From an uncultured Treponema sp. (GTDB lineage Bacteria > Spirochaetota > Spirochaetia > Treponematales > Treponemataceae), in NCBI GenBank assembly GCA_937923945.1, contig CALDWC010000052.1, forward strand, positions 1-15,210: a DNA stretch of 15,210 nt, given 5' to 3'. The notes below the pieces were generated by a model. The model was not told the DNA's origin, did no database searches, and worked only from the letters and a program-made list of their open reading frames with translations. Position numbers and translations under genes: made by a program. Below are positions 1 to 7,514 of this stretch, piece after piece (the first letter of the stretch is position 1; every line of letters starts with the position of its first letter).

Positions 1-32
1 TTTTCCATAAACTGGAAATAACGCTCTTGATT

Positions 33-62
33 ATTATATAGCAAAAAAACGGAAACAGTCAA
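33..62 (-). promoter_or_regulatory. Promoter for a gene beyond the left edge
   Basis: On the minus strand a -35 box TTGACT (complement of 57-62) is followed by TATAAT (33-38, 18-base spacer) or the overlapping TATATA (35-40, 16-base spacer). Transcription would run out of the left end of the window. A small inverted repeat, TTTCCA/TGGAAA (2-18), lies just downstream of the expected start. The gene it serves is not visible. Confidence 0.5.
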
Positions 63-142
63 GACTTATACATTCGTTTTTAGAGATAAAAACCATTTTT
101 TTATATTTAATTACCAATACTCATCAACGCTGCCGTGCAGAA

Positions 143-2233
143 TTAAAGGGTAAACTTTTCGATTTCTCCGTCCAAACTATTGACGCTGTCGTGATTAATT
201 TTTGCCGTATTATTAATTTCCGTTAACGCATTCGTAATGATAGTAACATCGTGAACTACATCATTCATTGCACGTTTCAAAAGTTCGGTCGCCGTTGCAA
301 GATGTTCCATTTCCGTATGAAGTTGCACGCTTCCGCTCCGCATTTCATCGGAACCGGCAGCTACTACATGTGTTAGGTTGTTCACATCGGCAATTGTTTC
401 GAGTACTTGTTTATTTCCGATTTGCTGTTCGGACATCGCCTGCACTACATACTCTTCATGACCGCGAATACTGCTGGCAAGATCAAAAATTTTATTAAAA
501 GACGCTTCCGAATTATGAACGGCAGAGGAAACGTTTTTAATTTGTTCGTTTAAGTTTTTCAAAACGGTTGAAATGGATTTACTTTGCTTCGACGACTCTT
601 CCGCCAATTTACGAATTTCACCGGCAACGACTGCAAAACCGCGTCCGGCGTCTCCTGCATGCGCGGCTTCAATAGCGGCGTTCATCGCGAGTAAGTTTGT
701 TTGACTTGCGATGCCTTCAATCATTGTACTGGCGGCAAGTAAACCTTCCGAGCTTTCATTAACAATAGCGATCAATTTCGATACTTCCGTGCTCGTCATT
801 TTTGCCGATTCCGAAGTTTCCTGCAACGTATTTATCTTTTTCATGTTTTCTTTTAAAACTTTTGTTACCACATCAATGTTTGCAACGAGTTCTTCAATTG
901 CTGATGTAGCGGTTTCAACGGTAGCGCTTTGCTTGTCAACGCTTCCGTTTAATTTTTCAATTGTTGAGCCGATTTGTCCGATTGTTGCAACCGCTCCTTC
1001 AACACTGCTCGCTTGTTTCAGCGTTTGCTCTTTTACATTTTTAGCCGTCAATGAAATTTGATTTGCCGATGAAGTTCCCGCTTCAATTTTGTCAGCAAGC
1101 GTTTCAGCCGAAGTTTTAAGCATTCCGGAATTGTATTTTACCGAAAGCATGGTGTTTTTTATCTTTTCAATCGTTTGATTAAAGTAGTGGGCGAGGGCTG
1201 CAAACTCATCTCCGCCGCTTTCATCCAAACTGATCGTAAGGTCGGCAGTCTTTTCGGAAATTTCTTTTAATGCTTCCGTTGTTTGATGGAGCGGTTTTGT
1301 AATTTTCTTGAGAGTTATTGCAGCTACCGGCAAAACAAGCGTAATCGCAATCGTTACAAAAATTAAAAGCCGCTTATTGGTATCGGAAAAACTTTTAATT
1401 GCCGTGTTGTAATCCATTTCCAGTAAAACAATCCAACCGGTTGAAGGAATTTTTCGTGAAAGGAAAAATGACTTTTTTCCATGGATCGTAAAGATTTTAG
1501 AAAATAACGGCTCTCCTTGCAGCTCATTTTTTAAGCTTTTGTAAAATCCGTTATTGATTTCAAAAAAATTATCTTCATATCCGTAATCGGGATGTCCGAT
1601 AAAATATCCTGTATCCGTTAAAACATAAATGTTACTTGCTGCGTTTTCCATCGCTTGCTGCACCATCTTTGAAATCGGTTTGAGCGAAAGGTTAGTCGCG
1701 ATAACCGCCGCAACTTGATTGTCTTTTATGATAGGAAATGATGCACTGATCATAAGGTTTCCGGTATTTGCATCAACGTAAATTTCCGTGGTATGGAATC
1801 CGCGCTTTGAAGCGGCTCCCTTGTACCAGTCGCGTGTCCGCGGATCATAGTCGGGCGTTTGCACCCACGATGAATCGAGGTGCCTTCCGTTTGCAAATCC
1901 TGCATAGCAAGTATCCAAAACTTCGTGTTTATTGTTTAAAACTTTGAGCATAGTAACAAATTCGTCTTCGCTTGTTTGCGGTATCGGCATTGGCATTGTG
2001 GAAAAGGCATAAGCTAATCCTTCCAAAACGGTGTGACGTGTTTCAATATAATTCGATACAAAACTTTCGATGTTGTCAACTTTTAATCCTAATTGTTTTT
2101 CCGTTGTTTTAACAAAAACATCGGTATATGAAAAATACGAAAAAATAACACAGATAAAAAAGATAACGCAAAGCGGTAGTAAGGTAAAAAGAAAAATTTT
2201 TATAAATAACAATTGTTTAAATATACGCTTCAT
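143..2233 (-). CDS. Methyl-accepting chemotaxis protein with dCache sensor
   Basis: A transmembrane chemoreceptor of 696 residues that would sense a periplasmic ligand and control CheA through CheW. Seen in order: a membrane segment at about residues 8-34; a periplasmic sensor of about 40-285; a second membrane segment at about 288-308; a HAMP linker at about 309-362; and a long coiled-coil signalling domain whose hairpin tip is the classic GIASQTNLLAMNAAIEAAHAG block (507-527). The sensor carries the dCache_1 signature, with R134, W136, Y137, Y152 and D154 placed as in amino-acid-binding receptors, but Asn181 stands where those usually have a final Asp. The ATG at 2233 is chosen because it has an AGGTG ribosome site, begins directly before the first membrane helix, and lies just downstream of a good promoter. 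The longer frame opening at 2320 would start upstream of that promoter. The ligand is unknown. Confidence 0.95.
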   Translation of the reverse strand: MKRIFKQLLFIKIFLFTLLPLCVIFFICVIFSYFSYTDVFVKTTEKQLGLKVDNIESFVSNYIETRHTVLEGLAYAFSTMPMPIPQTSEDEFVTMLKVLNNKHEVLDTCYAGFANGRHLDSSWVQTPDYDPRTRDWYKGAASKRGFHTTEIYVDANTGNLMISASFPIIKDNQVAAVIATNLSLKPISKMVQQAMENAASNIYVLTDTGYFIGHPDYGYEDNFFEINNGFYKSLKNELQGEPLFSKIFTIHGKKSFFLSRKIPSTGWIVLLEMDYNTAIKSFSDTNKRLLIFVTIAITLVLPVAAITLKKITKPLHQTTEALKEISEKTADLTISLDESGGDEFAALAHYFNQTIEKIKNTMLSVKYNSGMLKTSAETLADKIEAGTSSANQISLTAKNVKEQTLKQASSVEGAVATIGQIGSTIEKLNGSVDKQSATVETATSAIEELVANIDVVTKVLKENMKKINTLQETSESAKMTSTEVSKLIAIVNESSEGLLAASTMIEGIASQTNLLAMNAAIEAAHAGDAGRGFAVVAGEIRKLAEESSKQSKSISTVLKNLNEQIKNVSSAVHNSEASFNKIFDLASSIRGHEEYVVQAMSEQQIGNKQVLETIADVNNLTHVVAAGSDEMRSGSVQLHTEMEHLATATELLKRAMNDVVHDVTIITNALTEINNTAKINHDSVNSLDGEIEKFTL

Positions 2234-2257
2234 AAAATAATTACACCTATTGTATTT

Positions 2258-2286
2258 ATAGTACCGCAGTACGGAAAAAATTGCAA
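2258..2286 (-). promoter_or_regulatory. Promoter of the chemoreceptor gene
   Basis: Minus strand: TTGCAA (2281-2286), a 17-base spacer, then TACTAT (2258-2263). The predicted start near 2251 leaves a leader of about 18 bases containing AGGTG before the ATG at 2233. The spacer contains a GTAC-TGCG-GTAC inverted repeat, which could be an operator but is short. Confidence 0.6.
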
Positions 2287-2310
2287 GATAATGCATGTTT
2301 ATTTCTTTAT

Positions 2311-2475
2311 AAGGAGACACTGATTAATTCAATTGAGAATTGATGGCATCTTTTAAAAATTCGGTTACTCTTTTAGAAACTACCTTTCAGTGCCCACCTT
2401 TAAAATCATTGTTTTGCAAATGGTCCTGCAAAGTTGCCGGTAAACGGCGTCAAGCCTTTAATCAATGTTTCCCTG
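2311..2475 (+). repeat. Dispersed repeat, short copy
   Basis: This is a shortened relative of the repeat at 2555-2901. It begins with ACTGATTAATTC (2319-2330) and contains CAGTGCCCACCTTTAAAATC (2388-2407), followed by a near-identical ATTGTTTTGCAAATG. It ends with TAAACGGCGTCAAGCC (2441-2456) and TTTAATCA. The same blocks occur in the same order in the second copy, but here the folded middle part is missing. A short frame at 2340-2525 runs through it and is not believed to be a gene. The strand given is arbitrary. Confidence 0.7.
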
Positions 2476-2554
2476 GATTTCCTTATTATAGTAAAAACAA
2501 AACTTTTTTTCTCAATTTGATATAAAAAAATATTTTTTGCCTTATACTTAGGGC

Positions 2555-2901
2555 GGTACTGATTAATTCAATCGAGAATTAATCAGTGCCCACCTTTAAA
2601 ATCTATTGTTTCGCAAATGTTCCTTAAAATTCAGCGAATGAGTGAACATCAGTTCACGAAAGAGCTGAATTTTCGTCGTTTCGAGAAAACGAGAAACGGC
2701 GGTATAATAAGCGATGTTTTGAAAAACACAACACTGCCAAGTTTTTCAAAACTCGTCAGTTTAACGAGCCGCGCTATTTCAGCGGCGAAGTTAAACGTCC
2801 AGAATTCTACCTTATTATACTGAACATTGAGAAACAATGAAGGAGATACTTTGCTTTGCAAAGTATGCTGTTAAACGGCATCAAGCCTTTAATCAGCGTT
2901 T
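2555..2901 (+). repeat. Dispersed repeat, long structured copy
   Basis: An element of about 345 bases filling most of the gap between the chemoreceptor and the TIGR03545 gene. It opens with a perfect 12-base-pair palindrome, ACTGATTAATTC/GAATTAATCAGT (2558-2569 with 2576-2587). Blocks shared with the short copy follow (2584-2619 and 2871-2901), and it ends in CTTTAATCAGCG, whose TTAATCAG is the complement of the opening CTGATTAA. A 9-base-pair hairpin, ATACTTTGC/GCAAAGTAT, lies at 2846-2866. Open frames on both strands here (2617-2823, 2649-2861) follow the palindromes and look spurious. It could be a MITE-like mobile element or a repeated RNA element. Confidence 0.7.
2604..2839. other. Multibranched inverted-repeat core of the long repeat
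   Basis: A nested set of complementary segments that would fold on either strand. The outer stem pairs 2604-2622 with 2822-2839: 16 Watson-Crick pairs, one mismatch, one bulge and one wobble. Inside are hairpins 2626-2635/2664-2673 (10 perfect pairs, capped by GTGAAC/GTTCAC) and 2677-2682/2693-2698. A second closing stem, 2702-2711/2811-2820 (10 perfect pairs), stacks directly against the outer stem. It encloses 2716-2727/2741-2752 (12 perfect pairs) and 2759-2765/2790-2796. This amount of exact pairing is far more than ordinary spacer DNA would show. Confidence 0.65.
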
Positions 2902-2939
2902 TTCAAAATTGCCGCTTTTAGAGATAATTCCTCAATGCT

Positions 2940-5321
2940 TTAATGTCCGAACGGCAGTTTAATTACGTCCTTGATTTTATCTTCAACTTTATCCTTAATT
3001 TGATTTGCCGCATCGTTTATTTTTTCGGTTGCAAGCTGTTTCAGTCGCATCTCCGCTTCTTTGAGCTTTTTTTGCAACATTTTTTCAAAAGATGCGCTGT
3101 CGGTAACCGCCAGCTTTACCATAGTAATAATTTCATCGCTGTGCTGAAGCTGCGGCAAACATTCTGCACGCACTTGCTCCAAATATTTTTTCCCTTCGGC
3201 AATCACCAGTTCACGCACGCGGGCAACTTCGATACGGAGCTGCTCCTGCACTGACGCTGAAATTTGTTCGTCAATGCTACTCGAAACTTTCAGTTGCGGA
3301 AACTGATCGGGCGTTTTAAAAAACTCCGTGGTAATATCCACCGTATGAATGCGAGCGAGTACTTCTCCGTAAATGCGGCTGAGCAGTTCAGGCTCAAACG
3401 CGTCAAGCGTGAGTTTCGCATTGTTGACGGCACCGCTCGTGGTAATCCGTACATTGTTGTTTTTTCCGATTGCAATAACGGCGGATGTTTCAAACGCTCC
3501 CGCAAGTTTCGGCAAACCGACAATGTTCGAATCAAGATCGAGCTGCAAGCCGGAAAAATCTCCCGCAAGATCAACGAGTGACTTCGAGGCGGTTCGCAAA
3601 TCGACCGCGCCTTTGACCGTTTCGGCAAATTGTTTTTGCGTTGAAGAAACGGAAAAAAGAATCGGCTTATTCAAGCGGTCGGCATCATTTGTGATGTTTT
3701 GGACATCGCCGGCGAGCGTAAAATTTTTGTCGGGCGAATGCGTTGAAAGTTGCACATTCCGAAAAAGCAAGGTCGGCGCGCTGTGATCCGAAAAAAGGAA
3801 ATTATGCCCTTCAAGCCGTTCCATCGCTTTTGATTTATCGGCAAGGGTGGGAGCCTTTTCTTTTTTCGGCGACTTTTGCGCTTGATTCGCCATCGCGAGC
3901 AGTTCCATTAACCGCGGATAATAAGTTCCAAGCGTTTGTAAATAAAAGACGCGAAAAAGATCGGAAACAAAGCCGCTTGCGCCTTTCGCTTGGATGTCTT
4001 TGATTTTTGCGGCGACATCGTGCACATGAGCAATATCCGCTTTTATGTAGGTTTCAATATCTTTTCCGAGCGCTTCAATTTTTTTTGCATCGTCTTGAAT
4101 CTTCGTTGAAAGGGCTTTTACCGATTCAATATTCTTTTTGGAAGCTTCCGTCAAGTCAATAATTTGTACGATAAGGTCTTTTATTTCTTCCGGTGAATCA
4201 ATTTCCTGAAAATTGATCGTTGCAAAATTTTGTCCCTTTGTAACGAGATCTTGAACCTCGGCTTCGGTTTGGAAAACTTGTGCTTTCCATGAATCAATGA
4301 ACACCGGAGCGAATTCCATAATTTCATCTTTTATTTTCGGACTTTGAAAGGCATGCAGTTCACGCTGCAAAATCAGCTGCGGATCGATTTGTTCGCGCAC
4401 CGCTTCCAATCCGCTTGAAACCGACACTCCTTTTTTAATTTGCTCAAGCTCGTCATTAATCATTTTTGTCACGGGATTATTATTCAAAAGCGAGTTTTCA
4501 TCTTTTTTCTTTTTGGCGGCTTTTGCTTTTTTCGGCAATGCGCCGGACGTTTTTCGATCCGTGTTCCAGGTGATGCCGTCAACAGCAATATTTTCACACA
4601 CGAATTTTCCCCGTGAAAGTTCAAGCAAATTAAAGTGTATATCAATGTCTTGGATTTCAAATAAATTTTTCATCGGCGCATTTTTGTTTGCGACCGCATA
4701 ATTTTTTATTTGAAAGTGCGTATTAAAAAGGTCGAAGCTGATATACCCGATATCACACTTTGCTTCGAATGCCGCTTCGGAGGCGGATACTACCATTTTG
4801 CGTGAAATAGTGTTTCGAAAAAGATACGCAAATAGCATAACCACTATCACAGCGACGCAGGCGGCTACAAGCGGTATGAGATTAATCCGTCCGTGCTGTT
4901 TTTTTATGTCGCGCGCAATCCGGTTCAGTTTGAGCACTTCATTGCGGTTCAGTGTCTTTTGCGGAACAAGCACAAAAAACGTTTTTGTTTTACCGTTTTT
5001 TTCTTCCGTTTTTTTAACGAAATGATTTTTTACAAATTCTTTATCAACCGGAATAAAAATGTGTTTTAAGATTTTACGCGTAAACTGCGCTTCGCTGAAT
5101 TTTCGCGTCCAAAACTTATTCAGTTTCGGCGGTTTTTTCTCCGCTTTGGTTTCCGCTTCAAAATCCGCGTCTTCACCGGAAATCGCATTGTCAATCGATT
5201 GCAGGGATTCGTCCGCCTTAACCGATTCAATCATATCGGCAAGTTCGGCATCGGAAACTTTCGGAGTTTCAGTTTTTAATACATCATCGGGTGTTTTTGA
5301 ATCATTGTTGAAGTCGCTCAT
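2940..5321 (-). CDS. TIGR03545 family membrane protein, AsmA-like
   Basis: An uncharacterised 793-residue protein. It has an acidic, probably disordered N-terminal tail (1-65) and a cytoplasmic segment to about 145. A single membrane helix (about 147-168) precedes a large exported domain. The stretch just after the helix (about 184-258) reads like an AsmA-type beta repeat, with the pattern 'IDIHFNLLELSRGKFVCENI'. The middle is helical and lysine-rich, probably coiled coil, a beta-rich part follows, and the last 150 residues are again a long helical segment. The family is known to occur next to TIGR03546, as here. The ATG overlaps the stop of the upstream gene by four bases (ATGA), so the two are probably translationally coupled. 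A role in envelope lipid handling, as for other AsmA-like proteins, is only inference. Confidence 0.85.
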   Translation of the reverse strand: MSDFNNDSKTPDDVLKTETPKVSDAELADMIESVKADESLQSIDNAISGEDADFEAETKAEKKPPKLNKFWTRKFSEAQFTRKILKHIFIPVDKEFVKNHFVKKTEEKNGKTKTFFVLVPQKTLNRNEVLKLNRIARDIKKQHGRINLIPLVAACVAVIVVMLFAYLFRNTISRKMVVSASEAAFEAKCDIGYISFDLFNTHFQIKNYAVANKNAPMKNLFEIQDIDIHFNLLELSRGKFVCENIAVDGITWNTDRKTSGALPKKAKAAKKKKDENSLLNNNPVTKMINDELEQIKKGVSVSSGLEAVREQIDPQLILQRELHAFQSPKIKDEIMEFAPVFIDSWKAQVFQTEAEVQDLVTKGQNFATINFQEIDSPEEIKDLIVQIIDLTEASKKNIESVKALSTKIQDDAKKIEALGKDIETYIKADIAHVHDVAAKIKDIQAKGASGFVSDLFRVFYLQTLGTYYPRLMELLAMANQAQKSPKKEKAPTLADKSKAMERLEGHNFLFSDHSAPTLLFRNVQLSTHSPDKNFTLAGDVQNITNDADRLNKPILFSVSSTQKQFAETVKGAVDLRTASKSLVDLAGDFSGLQLDLDSNIVGLPKLAGAFETSAVIAIGKNNNVRITTSGAVNNAKLTLDAFEPELLSRIYGEVLARIHTVDITTEFFKTPDQFPQLKVSSSIDEQISASVQEQLRIEVARVRELVIAEGKKYLEQVRAECLPQLQHSDEIITMVKLAVTDSASFEKMLQKKLKEAEMRLKQLATEKINDAANQIKDKVEDKIKDVIKLPFGH

Positions 5322-5854
5322 TTATCTAACAGATCCTTTACCTCTTGAATTTTACCAAGATGTCGTAAAAGTGGAATTTTACTTAAAAAGCCGGATGCCT
5401 TGCTATCTTCGAACGATGCAAATTTCGGTTGGAGTTTTGTTCGATACAACCGTACCAATAACCGCACGGCGATGTATACCGGCACATAGAGGATAAGCCC
5501 CAACAAAAGACCGCCTGCAACCATCGTGTTATAAAATTTTGTTAAACCGACAAAGGGTATTTTATCCAACGTGGTATATATCGATTGCATGTTCGGTTGG
5601 GACAAAGCACAAAAACCCAGCCGTTCAATCGTCACGTCCCAAAACGGTGTAATAAATCCAAAGAATATAAAGGAAAGAAAAAACGCGCCTTTATTCATCC
5701 GCACAAAAATGCTGAACGCAAATAAAGCCGGCCACAATAAATTATTTTTCGGTAAAATTGCCAACATCAAGCCCAGTGCAACTCCGTGAGCAATATCACC
5801 CGGATGCGCATTTCTATTTAAGCTTGAAAAGAAAGAAAAAACGTATTGAATCAT
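5318..5854 (-). CDS. TIGR03546 family integral membrane protein
   Basis: A 178-residue uncharacterised inner-membrane protein. The first half has a DUF2062-like pattern: a conserved 'GDIAHGVALGLMLAILPKNN' start (residues 19-38) followed by hydrophobic segments at about 38-50 and 55-72. Another membrane segment lies at about 110-135, and the basic C-terminal tail is probably cytoplasmic. It is the first gene of a two-gene operon with the TIGR03545 protein, overlapping it by ATGA. The ATG at 5854 has a GGAG ribosome site ten bases upstream and lies downstream of a strong promoter. The constant pairing of the two families suggests they form a complex; that is inference. Confidence 0.85.
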   Translation of the reverse strand: MIQYVFSFFSSLNRNAHPGDIAHGVALGLMLAILPKNNLLWPALFAFSIFVRMNKGAFFLSFIFFGFITPFWDVTIERLGFCALSQPNMQSIYTTLDKIPFVGLTKFYNTMVAGGLLLGLILYVPVYIAVRLLVRLYRTKLQPKFASFEDSKASGFLSKIPLLRHLGKIQEVKDLLDK

Positions 5855-5904
5855 TGTTCGATTTCTCCGGTGAGAACACCAATTTATTGATGTCCGCTCT
5901 TTCT

Positions 5905-5932
5905 ATTATAATTCTTTCGTTTTTATTGTCTA
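5905..5932 (-). promoter_or_regulatory. Promoter of the TIGR03546-TIGR03545 operon
   Basis: Minus strand: TAGACA (complement of 5927-5932), a 16-base spacer, then a perfect TATAAT (complement of 5905-5910). It lies about 50 bases upstream of the start codon at 5854. Confidence 0.7.
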
Positions 5933-5985
5933 GCGGCGAAGTTAAAAAAAACGAGCTAAAAAAACAAAAAAGTTTGTTTTTGCTA

Positions 5986-6013
5986 TTGACAAAACTTTAT
6001 AAAAAAGTATAAT
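5986..6013 (+). promoter_or_regulatory. Consensus promoter for tRNA-Asn and rpmB
   Basis: TTGACA (5986-5991), a 16-base spacer and TATAAT (6008-6013), both boxes a perfect sigma70 match. The start would be near 6020, about 30 bases before the mature tRNA. It is divergent from the promoter at 5905-5932. Confidence 0.85.
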
Positions 6014-6049
6014 AATAAAATCATTGAGGCAAAGCCTTAACAAATATTT

Positions 6050-6122
6050 TCCCCTGTAGCTCAGCAGGCAGAGCAAGTGGCTGTTAACCACTGGGTCCGT
6101 GGTTCGAATCCGCGCGGGGGAG
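6050..6122 (+). tRNA. tRNA-Asn (GTT)
   Basis: A complete 73-base cloverleaf. The acceptor stem TCCCCTG (6050-6056) pairs with CGGGGGA (6115-6121), followed by the discriminator G6122. The anticodon stem AGTGG/CCACT encloses the loop CTGTTAA with anticodon GTT (6083-6085), and the T arm has GTTCGAATC. No 3' CCA is encoded. The rpmB ribosome site starts only two bases after the discriminator, so tRNA and mRNA must come from one transcript. Confidence 0.97.
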
Positions 6123-6123
6123 T

Positions 6124-6129
6124 AGGTGG
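6124..6129 (+). promoter_or_regulatory. rpmB ribosome binding site abutting the tRNA
   Basis: AGGTGG, eight bases before the ATG at 6138, directly after the tRNA-Asn 3' end. It decides the rpmB start in favour of 6138 over an upstream in-frame GTG at 6126, which would lie inside this site. Confidence 0.7.
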
Positions 6130-6137
6130 GTAGGAAT

Positions 6138-6329
6138 ATGGCAAGAGTTTGTGATATTTGTGGCAAAGGGACTTCAACCGGTCACACCGTGAGTAAATCA
6201 AAACACCATACGAAAAGGGTTTGGAAACCGAACCTTTTAAAGATGAAGGCGGAAATTGGTGGAACTGTTATGAGTGTTAGAATTTGCACTCGTTGTTTAA
6301 AAAGCGGTTATCTTACAAAAAAAGTTTAA
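6138..6329 (+). CDS. rpmB: 50S ribosomal protein L28
   Basis: A 63-residue component of the large ribosomal subunit. It starts MARVCDICGKG and keeps the L28 core with 'SKSKHHTKRVWKPNL' (19-33). Two CxxC pairs, C5/C8 and C50/C53, mark it as the zinc-binding form of L28. It is co-transcribed with the upstream tRNA-Asn from the consensus promoter at 5986-6013 and followed by a hairpin terminator. Length and motifs are normal for the family. Confidence 0.97.
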   Translation: MARVCDICGKGTSTGHTVSKSKHHTKRVWKPNLLKMKAEIGGTVMSVRICTRCLKSGYLTKKV

Positions 6330-6345
6330 TTTTAACCGCGGTTAT

Positions 6346-6421
6346 AGCTTTCTTTAGAATTGTTTTCCTTGCTTTTTTATTCTCCTTATGTAAGGTAAAC
6401 GTTTCCTAAAGAAAGCTTTTT
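6346..6421 (+). terminator. Long-loop terminator after rpmB
   Basis: A perfect 12-base-pair stem, AGCTTTCTTTAG (6346-6357) with CTAAAGAAAGCT (6406-6417), followed by a T run. The 48-base loop holds a smaller hairpin, CCTTA/TAAGG (6384-6395). A palindrome TAACCGCGGTTA (6333-6344) lies just before it. It separates rpmB from convergent miaA. Confidence 0.65.
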
Positions 6422-6472
6422 CATTTTAAAGCGCTTTTCCTCATCCTACAAGTTTAAATATCTTTATCGCTC

Positions 6473-7399
6473 TCATAATTCGGTATTTTTATATTTTTCG
6501 ATTGTACGTAACATTTGCTCTTTGTCGGTACCGTCAAGTGGAATCATTGCGAATCCCTCCCGTTCCATTTTGTGGAACCAAGTTTCCTGGCGTTTTGCAA
6601 ATTGACAAATCGCTGTAAAAAGTTTTTCAACGTATTCCTCATACGTATATTCGCCTTTGAGAAAAAGTGTCGTGTATTTATATTCCAGTCCGAGTTTCAG
6701 AATTCTCTGTTCACCGTACTGCTGCACACAATTTCGCACTTCATCGATTAACCCTTCATCAAGTCGCGTTTCAAGTCGGTTGCGGATTCGTTTTCGTAAA
6801 ACACTCCGATCGAACGTAATTTTGAAAACGAGCGGCGTAATCGGTGTTGGCGCTTCGGTTTGCCTATCGTCCGTCTTTTGAGCATGGGCGATTTTAAACT
6901 GCGCAATTTCAATCGCCCTGATTGCCCGCTGCCGGTCTTCCAAGTCGGTTGTGTTGTGCAGCTTTGGGTTTAAACTTTTTAGGATTGCTTCCAATTCTTC
7001 AAGCGGTTTCGTTTCCAAGGTTGAACGCAAAGCCGGATTGACGGGAACTTCCAACAGTGCATACTGTTGCAAAATTGAGTTTAAGTATAGACCGGTTCCG
7101 CCTGCGATAATCGGGAGCTTTTTTTTCCGTACGATTTTATCAAAGGCGGTAACGCAATCACGCTGAAAATTAAATACATTATATTCGGTGTGCAAATCGC
7201 AGATGTCGATGAGGTGGTAGGGAACTCCGGTGTATTCCGTTAAATCTTTACCGGAACCGATCGTCAGTTCTCGGTATACCTGGCGGGAATCCGCCGAAAT
7301 AATCTCACCTGAAAATTTTTTTGCGCAGGCAACCGCTAAAGCCGTTTTTCCCGTTGCGGTCGCTCCCAAAATAACGAGTGCATTTTTTTGTTGCTGCAT
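6473..7399 (-). CDS. miaA: tRNA dimethylallyltransferase
   Basis: Transfers a dimethylallyl group from DMAPP to N6 of adenosine 37 in tRNAs that read UNN codons. The 308-residue product is a normal family length. Seen: P-loop GATATGKT (12-19), the 'SADSRQVYREL' substrate region with the catalytic-type Asp37, IIAGGTGLY (97-105), and a basic 'DRQRAIRAIEI' tRNA-binding stretch. The ATG at 7399 is chosen because it starts nine residues before the first beta strand and P-loop, as in other MiaA proteins. Upstream in-frame starts (to 7567) would add an unrelated 56-residue tail. No Shine-Dalgarno sequence precedes this ATG, and the promoter -10 box ends six bases before it, so the mRNA may be leaderless. 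Confidence 0.95.
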   Translation of the reverse strand: MQQQKNALVILGATATGKTALAVACAKKFSGEIISADSRQVYRELTIGSGKDLTEYTGVPYHLIDICDLHTEYNVFNFQRDCVTAFDKIVRKKKLPIIAGGTGLYLNSILQQYALLEVPVNPALRSTLETKPLEELEAILKSLNPKLHNTTDLEDRQRAIRAIEIAQFKIAHAQKTDDRQTEAPTPITPLVFKITFDRSVLRKRIRNRLETRLDEGLIDEVRNCVQQYGEQRILKLGLEYKYTTLFLKGEYTYEEYVEKLFTAICQFAKRQETWFHKMEREGFAMIPLDGTDKEQMLRTIEKYKNTEL

Positions 7400-7405
7400 T
7401 GTTGC

Positions 7406-7434
7406 AGTATACTCGAAAAAAATTTTCTGTGCAA
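7406..7434 (-). promoter_or_regulatory. miaA promoter, apparently leaderless
   Basis: Minus strand: TTGCAC (complement of 7429-7434), a 17-base spacer and TATACT (complement of 7406-7411). Counting the -10 box as -12 to -7 places +1 on base 7399, the A of the miaA start codon. Confidence 0.6.
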
Positions 7435-7481
7435 GATGAGTTAAAAAGCATGCGGTAAAAAAGAAATACGCGATCGGCTTT

Positions 7482-7514
7482 AAAAAAGACACAAGCTCCA
7501 TGGACGGGAGCTTG
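7482..7514 (-). terminator. Probable terminator of the thiBPQ operon
   Basis: A perfect 8-base-pair stem, CAAGCTCC/GGAGCTTG (7492-7499 with 7507-7514), with a seven-base loop. On the minus strand it is followed after four bases by six T (7487-7482). It lies about 190 bases after thiQ and before the miaA promoter. A weaker hairpin, CATTTT/AAAATG (7643-7658), lies nearer to thiQ. Confidence 0.55.

Noticed and set aside
76..93. Terminator GTTTTTA/TAAAAAC after the chemoreceptor
   Set aside because: The stem is almost all A-T and the T run lies on the plus strand, where no gene ends; not enough to call it.
2234..2320. 29-residue N-terminal extension of the chemoreceptor
   Set aside because: It would begin upstream of the promoter at 2258-2286, and the ATG at 2233 has a ribosome site and precedes the first membrane helix.
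2617..2861. Small genes on both strands in the long repeat
   Set aside because: Their sequence follows the inverted repeats and the two frames are mirror images of palindromic DNA; no ribosome sites. Similar calls in databases would be repeat artefacts.
5931..5946. 15-base match AGCGGCGAAGTTAAA to the long repeat (2781-2796)
   Set aside because: Flanks do not match and it overlaps the -35 box of a normal promoter; it could be chance.
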